This document shows, piece by piece, positions 52,376 through 60,142 of a DNA stretch of 64,000 nt. Origin of the DNA: Bradyrhizobium sp. CB1717 (lineage in GTDB: Bacteria; Pseudomonadota; Alphaproteobacteria; Rhizobiales; Xanthobacteraceae). The notes beneath the pieces are model-generated. The model was not told the origin of the DNA. It saw only the letters and a list, made by a program, of their open reading frames with translations, and made no database searches. The stretch lies in NCBI RefSeq assembly GCF_029714325.1, contig NZ_CP121666.1, forward strand, positions 5,890,001 through 5,954,000, given 5' to 3'. Each line of letters begins with the position of its first letter. Within the stretch, counting starts at the first letter, position 1. A program made the position numbers and the translations under genes.

Positions 52376-53005
52376 TCAATCATCGTCTGCCGGCCCGCAC
52401 CAGCCGGGCAGATAGACCGCATCCTTGCTCTTGGCCGCGGACAGCGCCTTCTCCAGTGCGCTGTCGAAGTTCGCGTCGACCGCCTTGCGCGACACTTTTC
52501 GGCGCAGGAAGTCCGCCCACAGGAACTCCGAGAACGGCGTGGTGTCCTTGGCGAAGCCGCCCATGCGGCGGAGCTCGCCGGCAAGGCTGCGGAAGGGATC
52601 GTCCTTGAGATCGGCGACCGATTTCGGCAGATCGCGGAACGACCGCCGCTCGCCCTTGGCGTCGTAGGGATAGACCCAGCGCTTGTTATCCATCACCCCC
52701 CAGAACGCCTCGCGCTCGACCATGCGGAGATCGCCGACCACGGTCACCAGCACCTCCTTGATGCCCTCGTCGTGCAGTGCGCGGCCGAGATGATGATGGT
52801 CGATCACGTAATAGCGCTCGTCAGGTCCGTGCACGACGGGGATCATATGGGTGCCGAGCAGGTCGGCCTGCTTCTTCTTGCCGTGCTCGCGCCAGCGCTT
52901 GCGCTTCTCCTTGACCTCGCGCATGCCGACCGTCATCTGCGTCGGCCGAAGCGACAGGATCGGCACCGGATGCACTCTCGGTTCGCGCGCGTTGGTCGTG
53001 GTCAT
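52376..53005 (-). CDS. ParB-like (ParBc_2) nuclease-family protein
   Basis: 209-residue protein of the putative ParB-like nuclease family. VHPVPILSLRPTQMTVGMRE and VKEKRKRWREHGKKK open the domain; the key motif is YYVIDHHHLGRALHDEGIKE, the D-H-H-H pattern of the family, and DNKRWVYPYDAKGERRSF follows. Not a chromosome-partition ParB: there is no helix-turn-helix and no parA beside it. Start set by GAGGGG nine bases before the ATG. The role is not known. Confidence 0.82.
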   Translation of the reverse strand: MTTTNAREPRVHPVPILSLRPTQMTVGMREVKEKRKRWREHGKKKQADLLGTHMIPVVHGPDERYYVIDHHHLGRALHDEGIKEVLVTVVGDLRMVEREAFWGVMDNKRWVYPYDAKGERRSFRDLPKSVADLKDDPFRSLAGELRRMGGFAKDTTPFSEFLWADFLRRKVSRKAVDANFDSALEKALSAAKSKDAVYLPGWCGPADDD

Positions 53006-53320
53006 GGTCGAAAGCCCCTCGCATGGATGCAGCCGGTGGGTCCGGTTCCCCTGATTACCATGGGCTCTGCAGCGGCAAAATGCGTTCGGGGCGGACGTGG
53101 AGATCACAAGACGATGTTCACCGGGACCGCGCAACGCGCGCGTCGTAACGCTTGTTGCAACGCAACCCGTACGCCCTGACGCCAGCGTGACGGCCGGCGC
53201 CGCGCGCGTTCACGAAAGATAGTGCAATAGCGCAACGCACGTTTGCGTTGAGAAGATTTTCTGCAACGCTTTCATCACGTGTGCTATCTAAAAATCGCTG
53301 CTTCGGAGTGACCCCGCACC
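53006..53320. other. Divergent intergenic region, no gene seen
   Basis: 315 bases between the ParB-like gene (minus) and the next gene (plus). It is rich in the word GCAAC/GTTGC (several copies from 53125 to 53275) and contains an inverted repeat CAACGCA - CGTT - TGCGTTG at 53233-53250. No open frame with a ribosome binding site was found. The repeats may be regulatory. Confidence 0.45.
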
Positions 53321-53662
53321 ATGAAAACCCAGCGGCCCATAAGCTCGGATGACGAGCATCGGGTGCTCCAGTTCAGGCCGCGCACCTCGCCCAGCCCGGC
53401 GGTCCACCGGGGCAACGGCAGCGTGCAGCCGCTGCGGGTCACGCCCGAGCCGCTCGACCTGTCCCGGTACGAGCGGCCCCGCGCCGAGCCCGACGATTTC
53501 CGCCACCGCATGCTCGCCAATATCGCCGCGCTCGCCTTCACCATCGCGCTGACCGCAATCGGGATCTGGCTCGCCGTGAGCATCGCCGACCTGCGCCGGA
53601 CCCAGGATTGCGTGCTGATGGGCCGCCGCGACTGCGCCAAGATCACCACGCCGCACATCTAG
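53321..53662 (+). CDS. Hypothetical protein with one membrane helix (113 aa)
   Basis: Starts MKTQRPISSDDEHRVLQFRP. About 65 polar, proline-rich residues precede one transmembrane helix (ANIAALAFTIALTAIGIWLA), then a short tail with two Cys (TQDCVLMGRRDCAKI). Resembles small anchored proteins of Bradyrhizobium; function unknown. Confidence 0.7.
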   Translation: MKTQRPISSDDEHRVLQFRPRTSPSPAVHRGNGSVQPLRVTPEPLDLSRYERPRAEPDDFRHRMLANIAALAFTIALTAIGIWLAVSIADLRRTQDCVLMGRRDCAKITTPHI

Positions 53663-53875
53663 GCCCCGCCGCCGGCCGGAGGCCCTGCCACCGGCGTCCC
53701 CAATCCTGTCCCTTAGGCCCTGTCCGGCTCCATTGAACTCAGGGCGGCGCTCCGATATACGGGCTTTCGACCCGGCCAGAGGGGGGTTTGAGGGCGTCAT
53801 CAGGGGCGCGATGCCCTCCCATCGCGCCACTCTGGAAAATCTGACAAATATCCGCAATATATCAAAGGCTTAGTG

Positions 53876-54163
53876 ATGTCTTCCACATTCGATCAGGTCG
53901 CCACGATCATCGCTGAAACCTGCGACATCCCGCGCGACACGATCACGCCGGATAGCCATGCCATCGATGACCTCGGCATCGACAGCCTCGATTTCCTCGA
54001 TATCGCCTTCGCGATCGACAAGCAGTTCGGCATCAAGCTGCCGCTGGAAAAGTGGACCCAGGAGGTCAACGACGGCAAGGCGACCACCGAACAATATTTC
54101 GTGCTGAAGAATCTGTGCGCGCGCATCGACGAGCTGGTTGCCGCCAAGGGCGCGAGCGCCTAA
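53876..54163 (+). CDS. acpXL: Acyl carrier protein AcpXL (very-long-chain fatty acid synthesis)
   Basis: 95-residue acidic carrier protein. The phosphopantetheine Ser lies in [20 protein letters not shown]. Longer than house-keeping AcpP (about 78 aa), as expected for AcpXL, which carries the 27-hydroxyoctacosanoate chain destined for lipid A in rhizobia. First of five genes on one strand: acpXL-fabZ-fabF2-fabF1-lpxXL. An in-frame GTG one codon earlier is less likely to be the start. Confidence 0.92.
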   Translation: MSSTFDQVATIIAETCDIPRDTITPDSHAIDDLGIDSLDFLDIAFAIDKQFGIKLPLEKWTQEVNDGKATTEQYFVLKNLCARIDELVAAKGASA

Positions 54164-54173
54164 TCGGGCGGTC

Positions 54174-54644
54174 ATGCAACTCGAATACTTCCACATGATC
54201 GATCGCATCGTCGACCTCAACGTCGACGAGAAGAAGATCGTCGTCGAAGCCCAGGTTCCGAAGGAAAGCACCGTCTTCGAGGGGCACTTTCCGGGCTATC
54301 CCTTGATGCCCGGCGTGCTCCTGATCGAATCGATGGCGCAGGCCTCGGGCTGGCTTCAGCTCGGCGTGTTCAAGTTCGAGCGCATGCCGATCCTGGCCGC
54401 CGTGAAGGAAGGCAAGGTCCGCGGCTCGGTGTTCCCCGGCGATCTCATGAGCATCGAGGCGAACCTCACCTACGAGGGTTCGGGCTATGCCATGACCGAA
54501 GCCAAGATCAGGGTCGGCGGCAAGCTGCGCGCCAATTCGGCGCTCACCTTCACGCTGATCCCCTTCCCCAACGCGGATATGCGCGGGTACATGGCGAAAG
54601 TCGCCGAGCGCGTCGGCTTTCCGCAACAGGCCGTATCGCCATGA
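54174..54644 (+). CDS. fabZ: 3-hydroxyacyl-ACP dehydratase of the VLCFA pathway (FabZ-like)
   Basis: 156-residue hot-dog-fold dehydratase. Active-site His and Glu are in FEGHFPGYPLMPGVLLIESM. Dehydrates 3-hydroxyacyl-AcpXL during elongation toward C28. Ten bases after acpXL; overlaps fabF2 by four bases (ATGA). Confidence 0.92.
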   Translation: MQLEYFHMIDRIVDLNVDEKKIVVEAQVPKESTVFEGHFPGYPLMPGVLLIESMAQASGWLQLGVFKFERMPILAAVKEGKVRGSVFPGDLMSIEANLTYEGSGYAMTEAKIRVGGKLRANSALTFTLIPFPNADMRGYMAKVAERVGFPQQAVSP

Positions 54645-55846
54645 CTGACACCGCTTCGAAGCCCGGCCAGACGGAAGTCTGGATCACCGGCATTGGCCTT
54701 GCCACCTCGCTCGGCGAAGGCCTGGACGCCAACTGGGCCGCGCTCCAGGAAAAGCGCATCAATGTCGACGAGAAGGGCTTTGCGCCCTACGTCGTGCATC
54801 CCCTGATGCCTGTGACCTTCGACAGCCAGATTCCGAAGAAGGGCGACCAGCGCCAGATGGAAGCCTGGCAGCGCATCGGCACCTATGCGGCCGGCCTCGC
54901 GCTCGATTCCGCCGGAATCAAGGGCAACAAGGATATCCTGTCGAAGATCGACATGGTGGTCGCCGCCGGCGGCGGCGAGCGCGACATCAACGTCGACAGC
55001 GGCATTCTCACCGCCGAGGCCAAGGGCGCCAACGCGCCCGGATTCCTCAACGAGCGGCTGATGAGTGATCTCAGGCCGACGCTGTTCCTGGCCCAGCTCT
55101 CCAACCTGCTCGCCGGCAACATCGCCATCGTGCACGGCCTTGGCGGCACCTCGCGCACCTTCATGGGCGAAGAGGTCGCCGGCGCCGACGCCGCACGAAT
55201 CGCGCTTGCGCGTATCGCCTCGGGTGAGAGCGACATTGCCCTCGTCGGCGGCTCGCACAATGGCGAGCGCAAGGACTTGCTCGTCCTCTACGAATTCGGC
55301 GACTTCAACCTCAAGGACAAGTTCGCCCCCGTCTGGGCGCGCAAGGACCACGCCGGCTTCGCGCTCGGCTCGGCCGGCGCGTTCCTGGTGCTTGAATCAA
55401 AGGCCCACGCCGAAGCGCGCGGCGCAAAGCCCTATGCAAAGCTGTCGAGCGTCGTTGCCGATCTCGCGCGCCGCAAGCAGCCGGGCGACATGGCTGCAAC
55501 ACTGGAGAAGCTGTGGGCCAAGCTGCCGAAGCGCGACGGCAAGGGCGCCATCATCACCGGAGCGACCGGTGCGGAGCCCGCAACTTCGGAAGAGCGCGGC
55601 TTCCTGAAGAGCCATGCCGACTTTCCGGTGCGCTCGACCGGCACGGTGTTCGGCCACGCCATGGAAACGCAATTCCCGCTCGGAATTGCGCTCGCGGCGC
55701 TGTCGATCTCGCGTGGCGCGCTGTTCCCGCCGAACGATTCGACCGGAACCGAGATTGAAATGCAGGGGGCGCCCACCCAGATCGTGGTGGTGGGGGCCGG
55801 ACACTGGCGCGGCGAAGGCATGGCGCTGGTCGAGGCTGTCGGCTGA
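54641..55846 (+). CDS. fabF2XL: Ketosynthase-like protein FabF2XL without catalytic cysteine
   Basis: 401-residue beta-ketoacyl-ACP synthase homolog with thiolase fold (TEVWITGIGLATSLGEGLDA, GFALGSAGAFLVLESKAHAE, TVFGHAMETQFPLGIALAAL). The whole protein contains no cysteine; where the paralog next door has STACASGA this one reads VHGLGGTSRTFMG, and the NAHGTATP His loop is replaced by TGATGAEPATSEER. Only the last catalytic His (VFGHA) is kept. It therefore cannot condense acyl chains by itself and resembles chain-length factors that pair with an active ketosynthase, here presumably FabF1XL. Confidence 0.9.
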   Translation: MTDTASKPGQTEVWITGIGLATSLGEGLDANWAALQEKRINVDEKGFAPYVVHPLMPVTFDSQIPKKGDQRQMEAWQRIGTYAAGLALDSAGIKGNKDILSKIDMVVAAGGGERDINVDSGILTAEAKGANAPGFLNERLMSDLRPTLFLAQLSNLLAGNIAIVHGLGGTSRTFMGEEVAGADAARIALARIASGESDIALVGGSHNGERKDLLVLYEFGDFNLKDKFAPVWARKDHAGFALGSAGAFLVLESKAHAEARGAKPYAKLSSVVADLARRKQPGDMAATLEKLWAKLPKRDGKGAIITGATGAEPATSEERGFLKSHADFPVRSTGTVFGHAMETQFPLGIALAALSISRGALFPPNDSTGTEIEMQGAPTQIVVVGAGHWRGEGMALVEAVG

Positions 55847-55894
55847 AGCGCGTTGCGCTTCGGCTGAATGCTCTAGCTCTATCGGGGGATCGAC

Positions 55895-57172
55895 ATGACT
55901 GCACCACGCGACAAATTCGGGCGTCCCGTCGTCGTCGTCACCGGCATGGGCATCATGACCTCGCTCGGCGCCGGCAAGGCCGACAATTGGGCCAAGCTCG
56001 TGGCCGGCGAATCCGGCATCCGCACCATCACGCGCTTTCCGGTCGAGGGCCTGAAGACCACGATGGCCGGCACCGTCGATTTCGTCAGCGTCGATCCGTT
56101 CTCCTCCACGGCCCTGTCCGAACGGATGGCCGAGCTCGTGACGCAGGAAGCGCTGGAGCAGGCCGGCATCGGCGCCAAGGCGGATTTCCCGGGTCCCCTT
56201 TTCCTTGCAGTTGCGCCGGTCGAGGTCGAATGGCCGCAACGTCGCGAACTCGGTCGCGACGTCGGCCAGCTCGACATCACCTACGACGATTTGCTGCGCA
56301 TTTCCGGCGGCGGCAAGTACAGCGCCTACCATCATCGCTTCATGTTCGGCTCGGTCGCCGCCCATCTCGCCGAGACCTTCGGCACCAAGGGCTCGCCGAT
56401 CTCGCTGTCGACGGCCTGCGCCTCCGGCGCGACCTCGATCCAGCTCGGCGTCGAGGCGATCCGCCGCGGCGAGACCGACGCGGCGCTGTGCGTCGCGACC
56501 GACGGCACGGTGAATCCGGAAGCGCTGGTGCGTTTCTCGCTGCTCTCGGCGCTGTCGACCCAGAACGATCCGCCGCAGGCGGCCTCCCGCCCCTTCTCCA
56601 AGAACCGCGACGGCTTCGTCATGGCCGAGGGCGCTGGCGCGCTCGTGCTGGAGAGCTATGAAGCCGCCACCGCGCGCGGTGCAAAAATCCTCGGCGTGAT
56701 CGCCGGCTGCGGCGAGCTCACCGATTCCTTCCACCGCACCCGCTCGTCTCCTGATGGGAAGCCGATCATCGGCTGCATGAACAAGACGCTGGCCGATGCC
56801 GGCATGGAGCCGGGCCAGATCGACCATATCAACGCCCACGGCACCGCGACGCCCGAGAACGACAAGATGGAGTTCAATACGACATCGGCCGTGTTCGGCG
56901 AGCTCGCGCAGAAGATTCCGGTCACCTCCAACAAGTCGATGGTCGGCCACACCATCTCGGCCGCAGGCGCAGTGGAGGCGATCTTCTCGCTGCTCACGCT
57001 CGAGCACCAGCGCATCCCGCCGACGATCAACTACGAGACCCCGGATCCCACGATCCTGTTCGACGTCGTCGGCAACAAGGCGCGCGATGCCCGCGTCACC
57101 GCGGTGATGTCGAACTCGTTCGGCTTCGGCGGCCAGAACGCCTCGCTGATCCTGACCCGCGAACCGGCCTGA
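55895..57172 (+). CDS. fabF1XL: Beta-ketoacyl-ACP synthase II-like FabF1XL (active)
   Basis: 425-residue ketosynthase with an intact Cys-His-His triad: Cys175 in LSTACASGATSIQ, His in HINAHGTATPENDK and His in SMVGHTISAAGAVEAI. GFGGQNASLIL closes the fold. It elongates AcpXL-bound chains, probably with FabF2XL as partner. A G-rich ribosome site (GGGGGA) precedes the ATG. In several rhizobia an alcohol dehydrogenase gene lies between fabF1 and lpxXL; here the next gene is lpxXL. Confidence 0.92.
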   Translation: MTAPRDKFGRPVVVVTGMGIMTSLGAGKADNWAKLVAGESGIRTITRFPVEGLKTTMAGTVDFVSVDPFSSTALSERMAELVTQEALEQAGIGAKADFPGPLFLAVAPVEVEWPQRRELGRDVGQLDITYDDLLRISGGGKYSAYHHRFMFGSVAAHLAETFGTKGSPISLSTACASGATSIQLGVEAIRRGETDAALCVATDGTVNPEALVRFSLLSALSTQNDPPQAASRPFSKNRDGFVMAEGAGALVLESYEAATARGAKILGVIAGCGELTDSFHRTRSSPDGKPIIGCMNKTLADAGMEPGQIDHINAHGTATPENDKMEFNTTSAVFGELAQKIPVTSNKSMVGHTISAAGAVEAIFSLLTLEHQRIPPTINYETPDPTILFDVVGNKARDARVTAVMSNSFGFGGQNASLILTREPA

Positions 57173-57180
57173 CCGGACGC

Positions 57181-58113
57181 ATGGCGCTGATTTCTATCAG
57201 CACGAAGATTCGCGCGCGGAATGCAGCCAAATCGATCAGCGGAGCCCTGATCGGCGCCGCCACGGTCGGCATGCTGCGCACCACGCGCTATTTCGATCCG
57301 GTCAAGACCTCGGACTTCTTCGCACGCGTCGTCAAAACGATCGGCCCGCGCCTGCGCGAGCACCGCATCGGCCGCGCCAATCTCATCGCGGCCTTTCCGG
57401 AGAAATCGCCCGAAGAGATCGAAAACATCCTGATGGGTGTGTGGGACAATCTCGGCCGCGTCGGCGCCGAGTTCGCCCATATGGACCACGTCTGGGACTA
57501 CGACCGCGAGCATCCGGAAAAGAGCCGGATCGAACTTTCGGCGCGCTGCATCGAGCTGTTCGACCAGATCCGCGACGACGGCAAGCCGGCGCTGATCTTT
57601 GCAGCCCATCTGGCGAATTGGGAATTGCCGGCGCTCGCCGCCGTCTCGCACGGGCTGGACGCCGCGATCCTCTACCGTCGGCCCAACATCGCCTCCGCCG
57701 ACCGCATCATCCAGGAGATGCGCCAAGTCAACATGGGCACGCTGATCCCCGCGGGGCGCGAGGCGCCGCTGCGGCTCGCGCAGGCGCTGAAGGACGGCAA
57801 GCACGTTGCGATGCTGATCGACCAGTATCTGACCGGCGGCGTCGAGGTCACCTTCTTCGGCCGCAAGACCCGCGCCAATCCGATGCTGGCGCGCCTGCTC
57901 CGCCAGGTCGAGTGCCCGATCCACGGTGTCCGCATCATCCGCCTGCCCGGCGGCCGCTTCCGCGGCGAGCTGACGGAAGAAGTCCAGCCGGTGCGCGACG
58001 CCGAGGGCAGGATCGACATCCAGGGCACGACGCAGGCGATCACCAGCGTGGTGGAAAGCTGGGTGCGCGAGCATCCCGAGCAGTGGCTGTGGCTGCACAG
58101 AAGGTGGCGGTAG
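57181..58113 (+). CDS. lpxXL: Lipid A VLCFA acyltransferase LpxXL
   Basis: 310-residue LpxL/HtrB-family acyltransferase. The active-site His and acid lie in FAAHLANWELPALAAVSHGL; the membrane-proximal N-terminus has only one weak helix (SGALIGAATVGML). It moves the C28-type acyl chain from AcpXL onto lipid A at the inner membrane. Eight bases after fabF1, so clearly in the same operon. Confidence 0.92.
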   Translation: MALISISTKIRARNAAKSISGALIGAATVGMLRTTRYFDPVKTSDFFARVVKTIGPRLREHRIGRANLIAAFPEKSPEEIENILMGVWDNLGRVGAEFAHMDHVWDYDREHPEKSRIELSARCIELFDQIRDDGKPALIFAAHLANWELPALAAVSHGLDAAILYRRPNIASADRIIQEMRQVNMGTLIPAGREAPLRLAQALKDGKHVAMLIDQYLTGGVEVTFFGRKTRANPMLARLLRQVECPIHGVRIIRLPGGRFRGELTEEVQPVRDAEGRIDIQGTTQAITSVVESWVREHPEQWLWLHRRWR

Positions 58114-58128
58114 GCGCGCGGCCATTGT

Positions 58129-58232
58129 CGTCATTCCGGGGCGATGCGAAAGCATCGAACCCCGGTGCGCCTTTGCGCATCTGAGAATCTCGAAATTCCG
58201 GGTCTGGTGCTGCGCACCATCCCGGAATGACG
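58129..58232. repeat. Dispersed intergenic inverted repeat (CGTCATTCCGGG type)
   Basis: CGTCATTCCGGGGCGATGCG at the left end and CATCCCGGAATGACG at the right end form an outer stem, with inner arms around CTGAGAATCTCGAAATTCCGG. Sits between the convergent ends of lpxXL and the regulator gene and may terminate both. Confidence 0.7.
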
Positions 58233-58239
58233 GAGAACT

Positions 58240-59982
58240 TCACTGCTCCGGCAATCCCGCGTCGACCTCGGCCTGAACCACGCGCTCCCAGGCGGCGAGA
58301 CACACCGGGCTTGCGTTCTTCATCGGCGGCGAGACGTTGAGTTTCGTCGTGCCGGGCCGCAGTTTCAGTCCCTCCGACATCGCCGCGCTCGCCTCCTCGC
58401 GCCGCCCCGTTCTCTGGTAGGCGGCGGCGAGCAGAAAGTGCGAGCGGCCGGTCCCCGGCGTGATGGCGATCGAGCGCTGCAGCCACGGCAAGGCCTCCTC
58501 ATAGCGCTCCATCAGGACATAGGTCATGCCGGCGCCGAGCAGCCAGGTCCAGCGCGAGGCCGGCGGCGTGTCGTAACGATCGGCCTGCTGGAATGTCGTG
58601 AGCGCGTCGTCGAAGCGGCCGAGATAGACCTGCCCGAGACCGATCAGGTAGAGCGCGGACCCGTTCCACGGATCGAAGCTCAAGGCCTTGGCGCAGGTGA
58701 CGAGACTTTCCACGAAATGGTTGGTGGCGCTGAGGAAGCGGCAAGTGGCCTCCAGCACCGGAATGGAATTCGGCTTCGACCGTAACGCCTGCTCGAGGGT
58801 CGCATTGGCTTTTGCCTCGACCGCAACAGCCTCCTCCGGGCTGAACCAGACCATCTGGATGCCGCGCATCTGCAGCGAGGCGAGCGCGACCGCGATGTCG
58901 AGATTATCAGGGTCGTCGCTGAGCGCCTTTTGCAGCATCGCCTGCGCCGCGCCAAAACGCTCGCGCGTGGTCTGGTTGATCGAGGCGAGCGCCTGCTCGA
59001 CGGCGACCTTGTCGCCGCCGGCCGACGCCCCGGCTGCCTGGACGCGCGGCACACGCGACTCCAGAATCTCGTTGAGACGGCGCGCAAGCCCATGACCGAC
59101 GCCGGCGACGAGCCGGGACTGCGCGAGCTGCGCGTCGACCTCATCCGCAGCAACGGACGCTGTGACGACCGACTGCACCTCGCCGGTCGGGGCCTTGATG
59201 ATCCGCGCGCGCAACGTCCAGGACTGGTCGCGACGCTCCAGTTCGCCGCGCAGCTCGTAATCGGATGATGCGGCGGATGCAGCAGTGCTGTCGCCGCCCT
59301 TGGCCGCCATGCGTGGCGCAACCACGCTGATGTTCTGGATCTTGGCAAAACCATCGGTGAGGCGGGCGGTGACGTCGGCGGCCATTGCCGCGCCGCGCGC
59401 GTCCTTGCTGTCGTCAACGATCGGCATCACCGCGAGCCGCGGCGGCGTTCGCTTGAACAGGATGTCCGGCTTCAGCACGGGCGCGGCAACCGCAAGCCCC
59501 ATGATGATCACACAGAGCCCGGCCACGGCGGCAATCGTGGCCTGCCGGCTCAAGCCGAACATGGCACGCTGTGGTCTTGCGGTGGCGACCTCGGCCGGCG
59601 GCAGGGGCGCGACCTCGTCGCCCGGGTCCGGCCGGGTCTCCTCGGCCTGCACCGGGCCGGATTCGGGCGCTGCCAAGACCTCCGTCGCCAGCAGATAGCC
59701 GCCGCCGGAGGCGAGCTTGATCAGCTGCCGCCGCTCGTCGCCGAGCGCGGTGCGCAGCTCCCGGATGCACTGGAACAGGCTGTCCTCGCCGACATGGACG
59801 TTCGGCCAGACCGCCTCCATCAGCTCCTGCTTGCTCAGCACCCGGCCGCCGCTGGCGACGAACAACCTGAGCATCTCGAAAGTCTTGGGTCGGAGCTTGA
59901 TCGGAGTGCCGTCGGCCCCGCGTAGCTCGGCGTGCTGCTGGTCCAGCTCGAAGCCGGCGAAACGAAGCAAATGATCCCCCAA
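58240..59982 (-). CDS. Membrane-bound winged-helix regulator with TPR sensor domain (CadC-like)
   Basis: 580 residues. An OmpR/CadC-type winged helix occupies residues 1-105 (IKLRPKTFEMLRLFVASGGR, VLSKQELMEAVWPNVHVGED, IKLASGGGYLLATEV). A Pro/Glu-rich linker leads to one transmembrane helix (about 145-168, AAVAGLCVIIMGLAVAAPVL), then a TolB-N-like periplasmic domain (RLAVMPIVDDSKDARGAAMA) and TPR repeats (about 320-570: LYLIGLGQVYLGRFDDALTT, ALPWLQRSIAITPGTG). Such one-component regulators read periplasmic signals directly. Target genes unknown; the divergent autotransporter is the nearest candidate. Confidence 0.88.
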   Translation of the reverse strand: MGDHLLRFAGFELDQQHAELRGADGTPIKLRPKTFEMLRLFVASGGRVLSKQELMEAVWPNVHVGEDSLFQCIRELRTALGDERRQLIKLASGGGYLLATEVLAAPESGPVQAEETRPDPGDEVAPLPPAEVATARPQRAMFGLSRQATIAAVAGLCVIIMGLAVAAPVLKPDILFKRTPPRLAVMPIVDDSKDARGAAMAADVTARLTDGFAKIQNISVVAPRMAAKGGDSTAASAASSDYELRGELERRDQSWTLRARIIKAPTGEVQSVVTASVAADEVDAQLAQSRLVAGVGHGLARRLNEILESRVPRVQAAGASAGGDKVAVEQALASINQTTRERFGAAQAMLQKALSDDPDNLDIAVALASLQMRGIQMVWFSPEEAVAVEAKANATLEQALRSKPNSIPVLEATCRFLSATNHFVESLVTCAKALSFDPWNGSALYLIGLGQVYLGRFDDALTTFQQADRYDTPPASRWTWLLGAGMTYVLMERYEEALPWLQRSIAITPGTGRSHFLLAAAYQRTGRREEASAAMSEGLKLRPGTTKLNVSPPMKNASPVCLAAWERVVQAEVDAGLPEQ

Positions 59983-60142
59983 AGCAACTCTCCCAGCCGG
60001 CTCCTATAGCGGAAGTCTGCCGAAAATGCCCCAAAATCGGGTCTGAAACCGAAATATCAGAAAGCTTCAGAAATGAGCCAACCCCTTATCAGGACACCTC
60101 TCCCGCCCAATGCGATGAATCCGGTCGAGGACTCGCGAGTGC

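Noticed and set aside
52376..53005. ParB-like protein as a plasmid or chromosome partition marker
   Set aside because: No parA, no parS-like sites and no helix-turn-helix; it belongs to the ParBc_2 nuclease-like group and does not indicate an origin.
55397..57007. 536-codon open frame on the minus strand
   Set aside because: Antisense to fabF2XL and fabF1XL; His/Asp/Arg-rich shadow composition.
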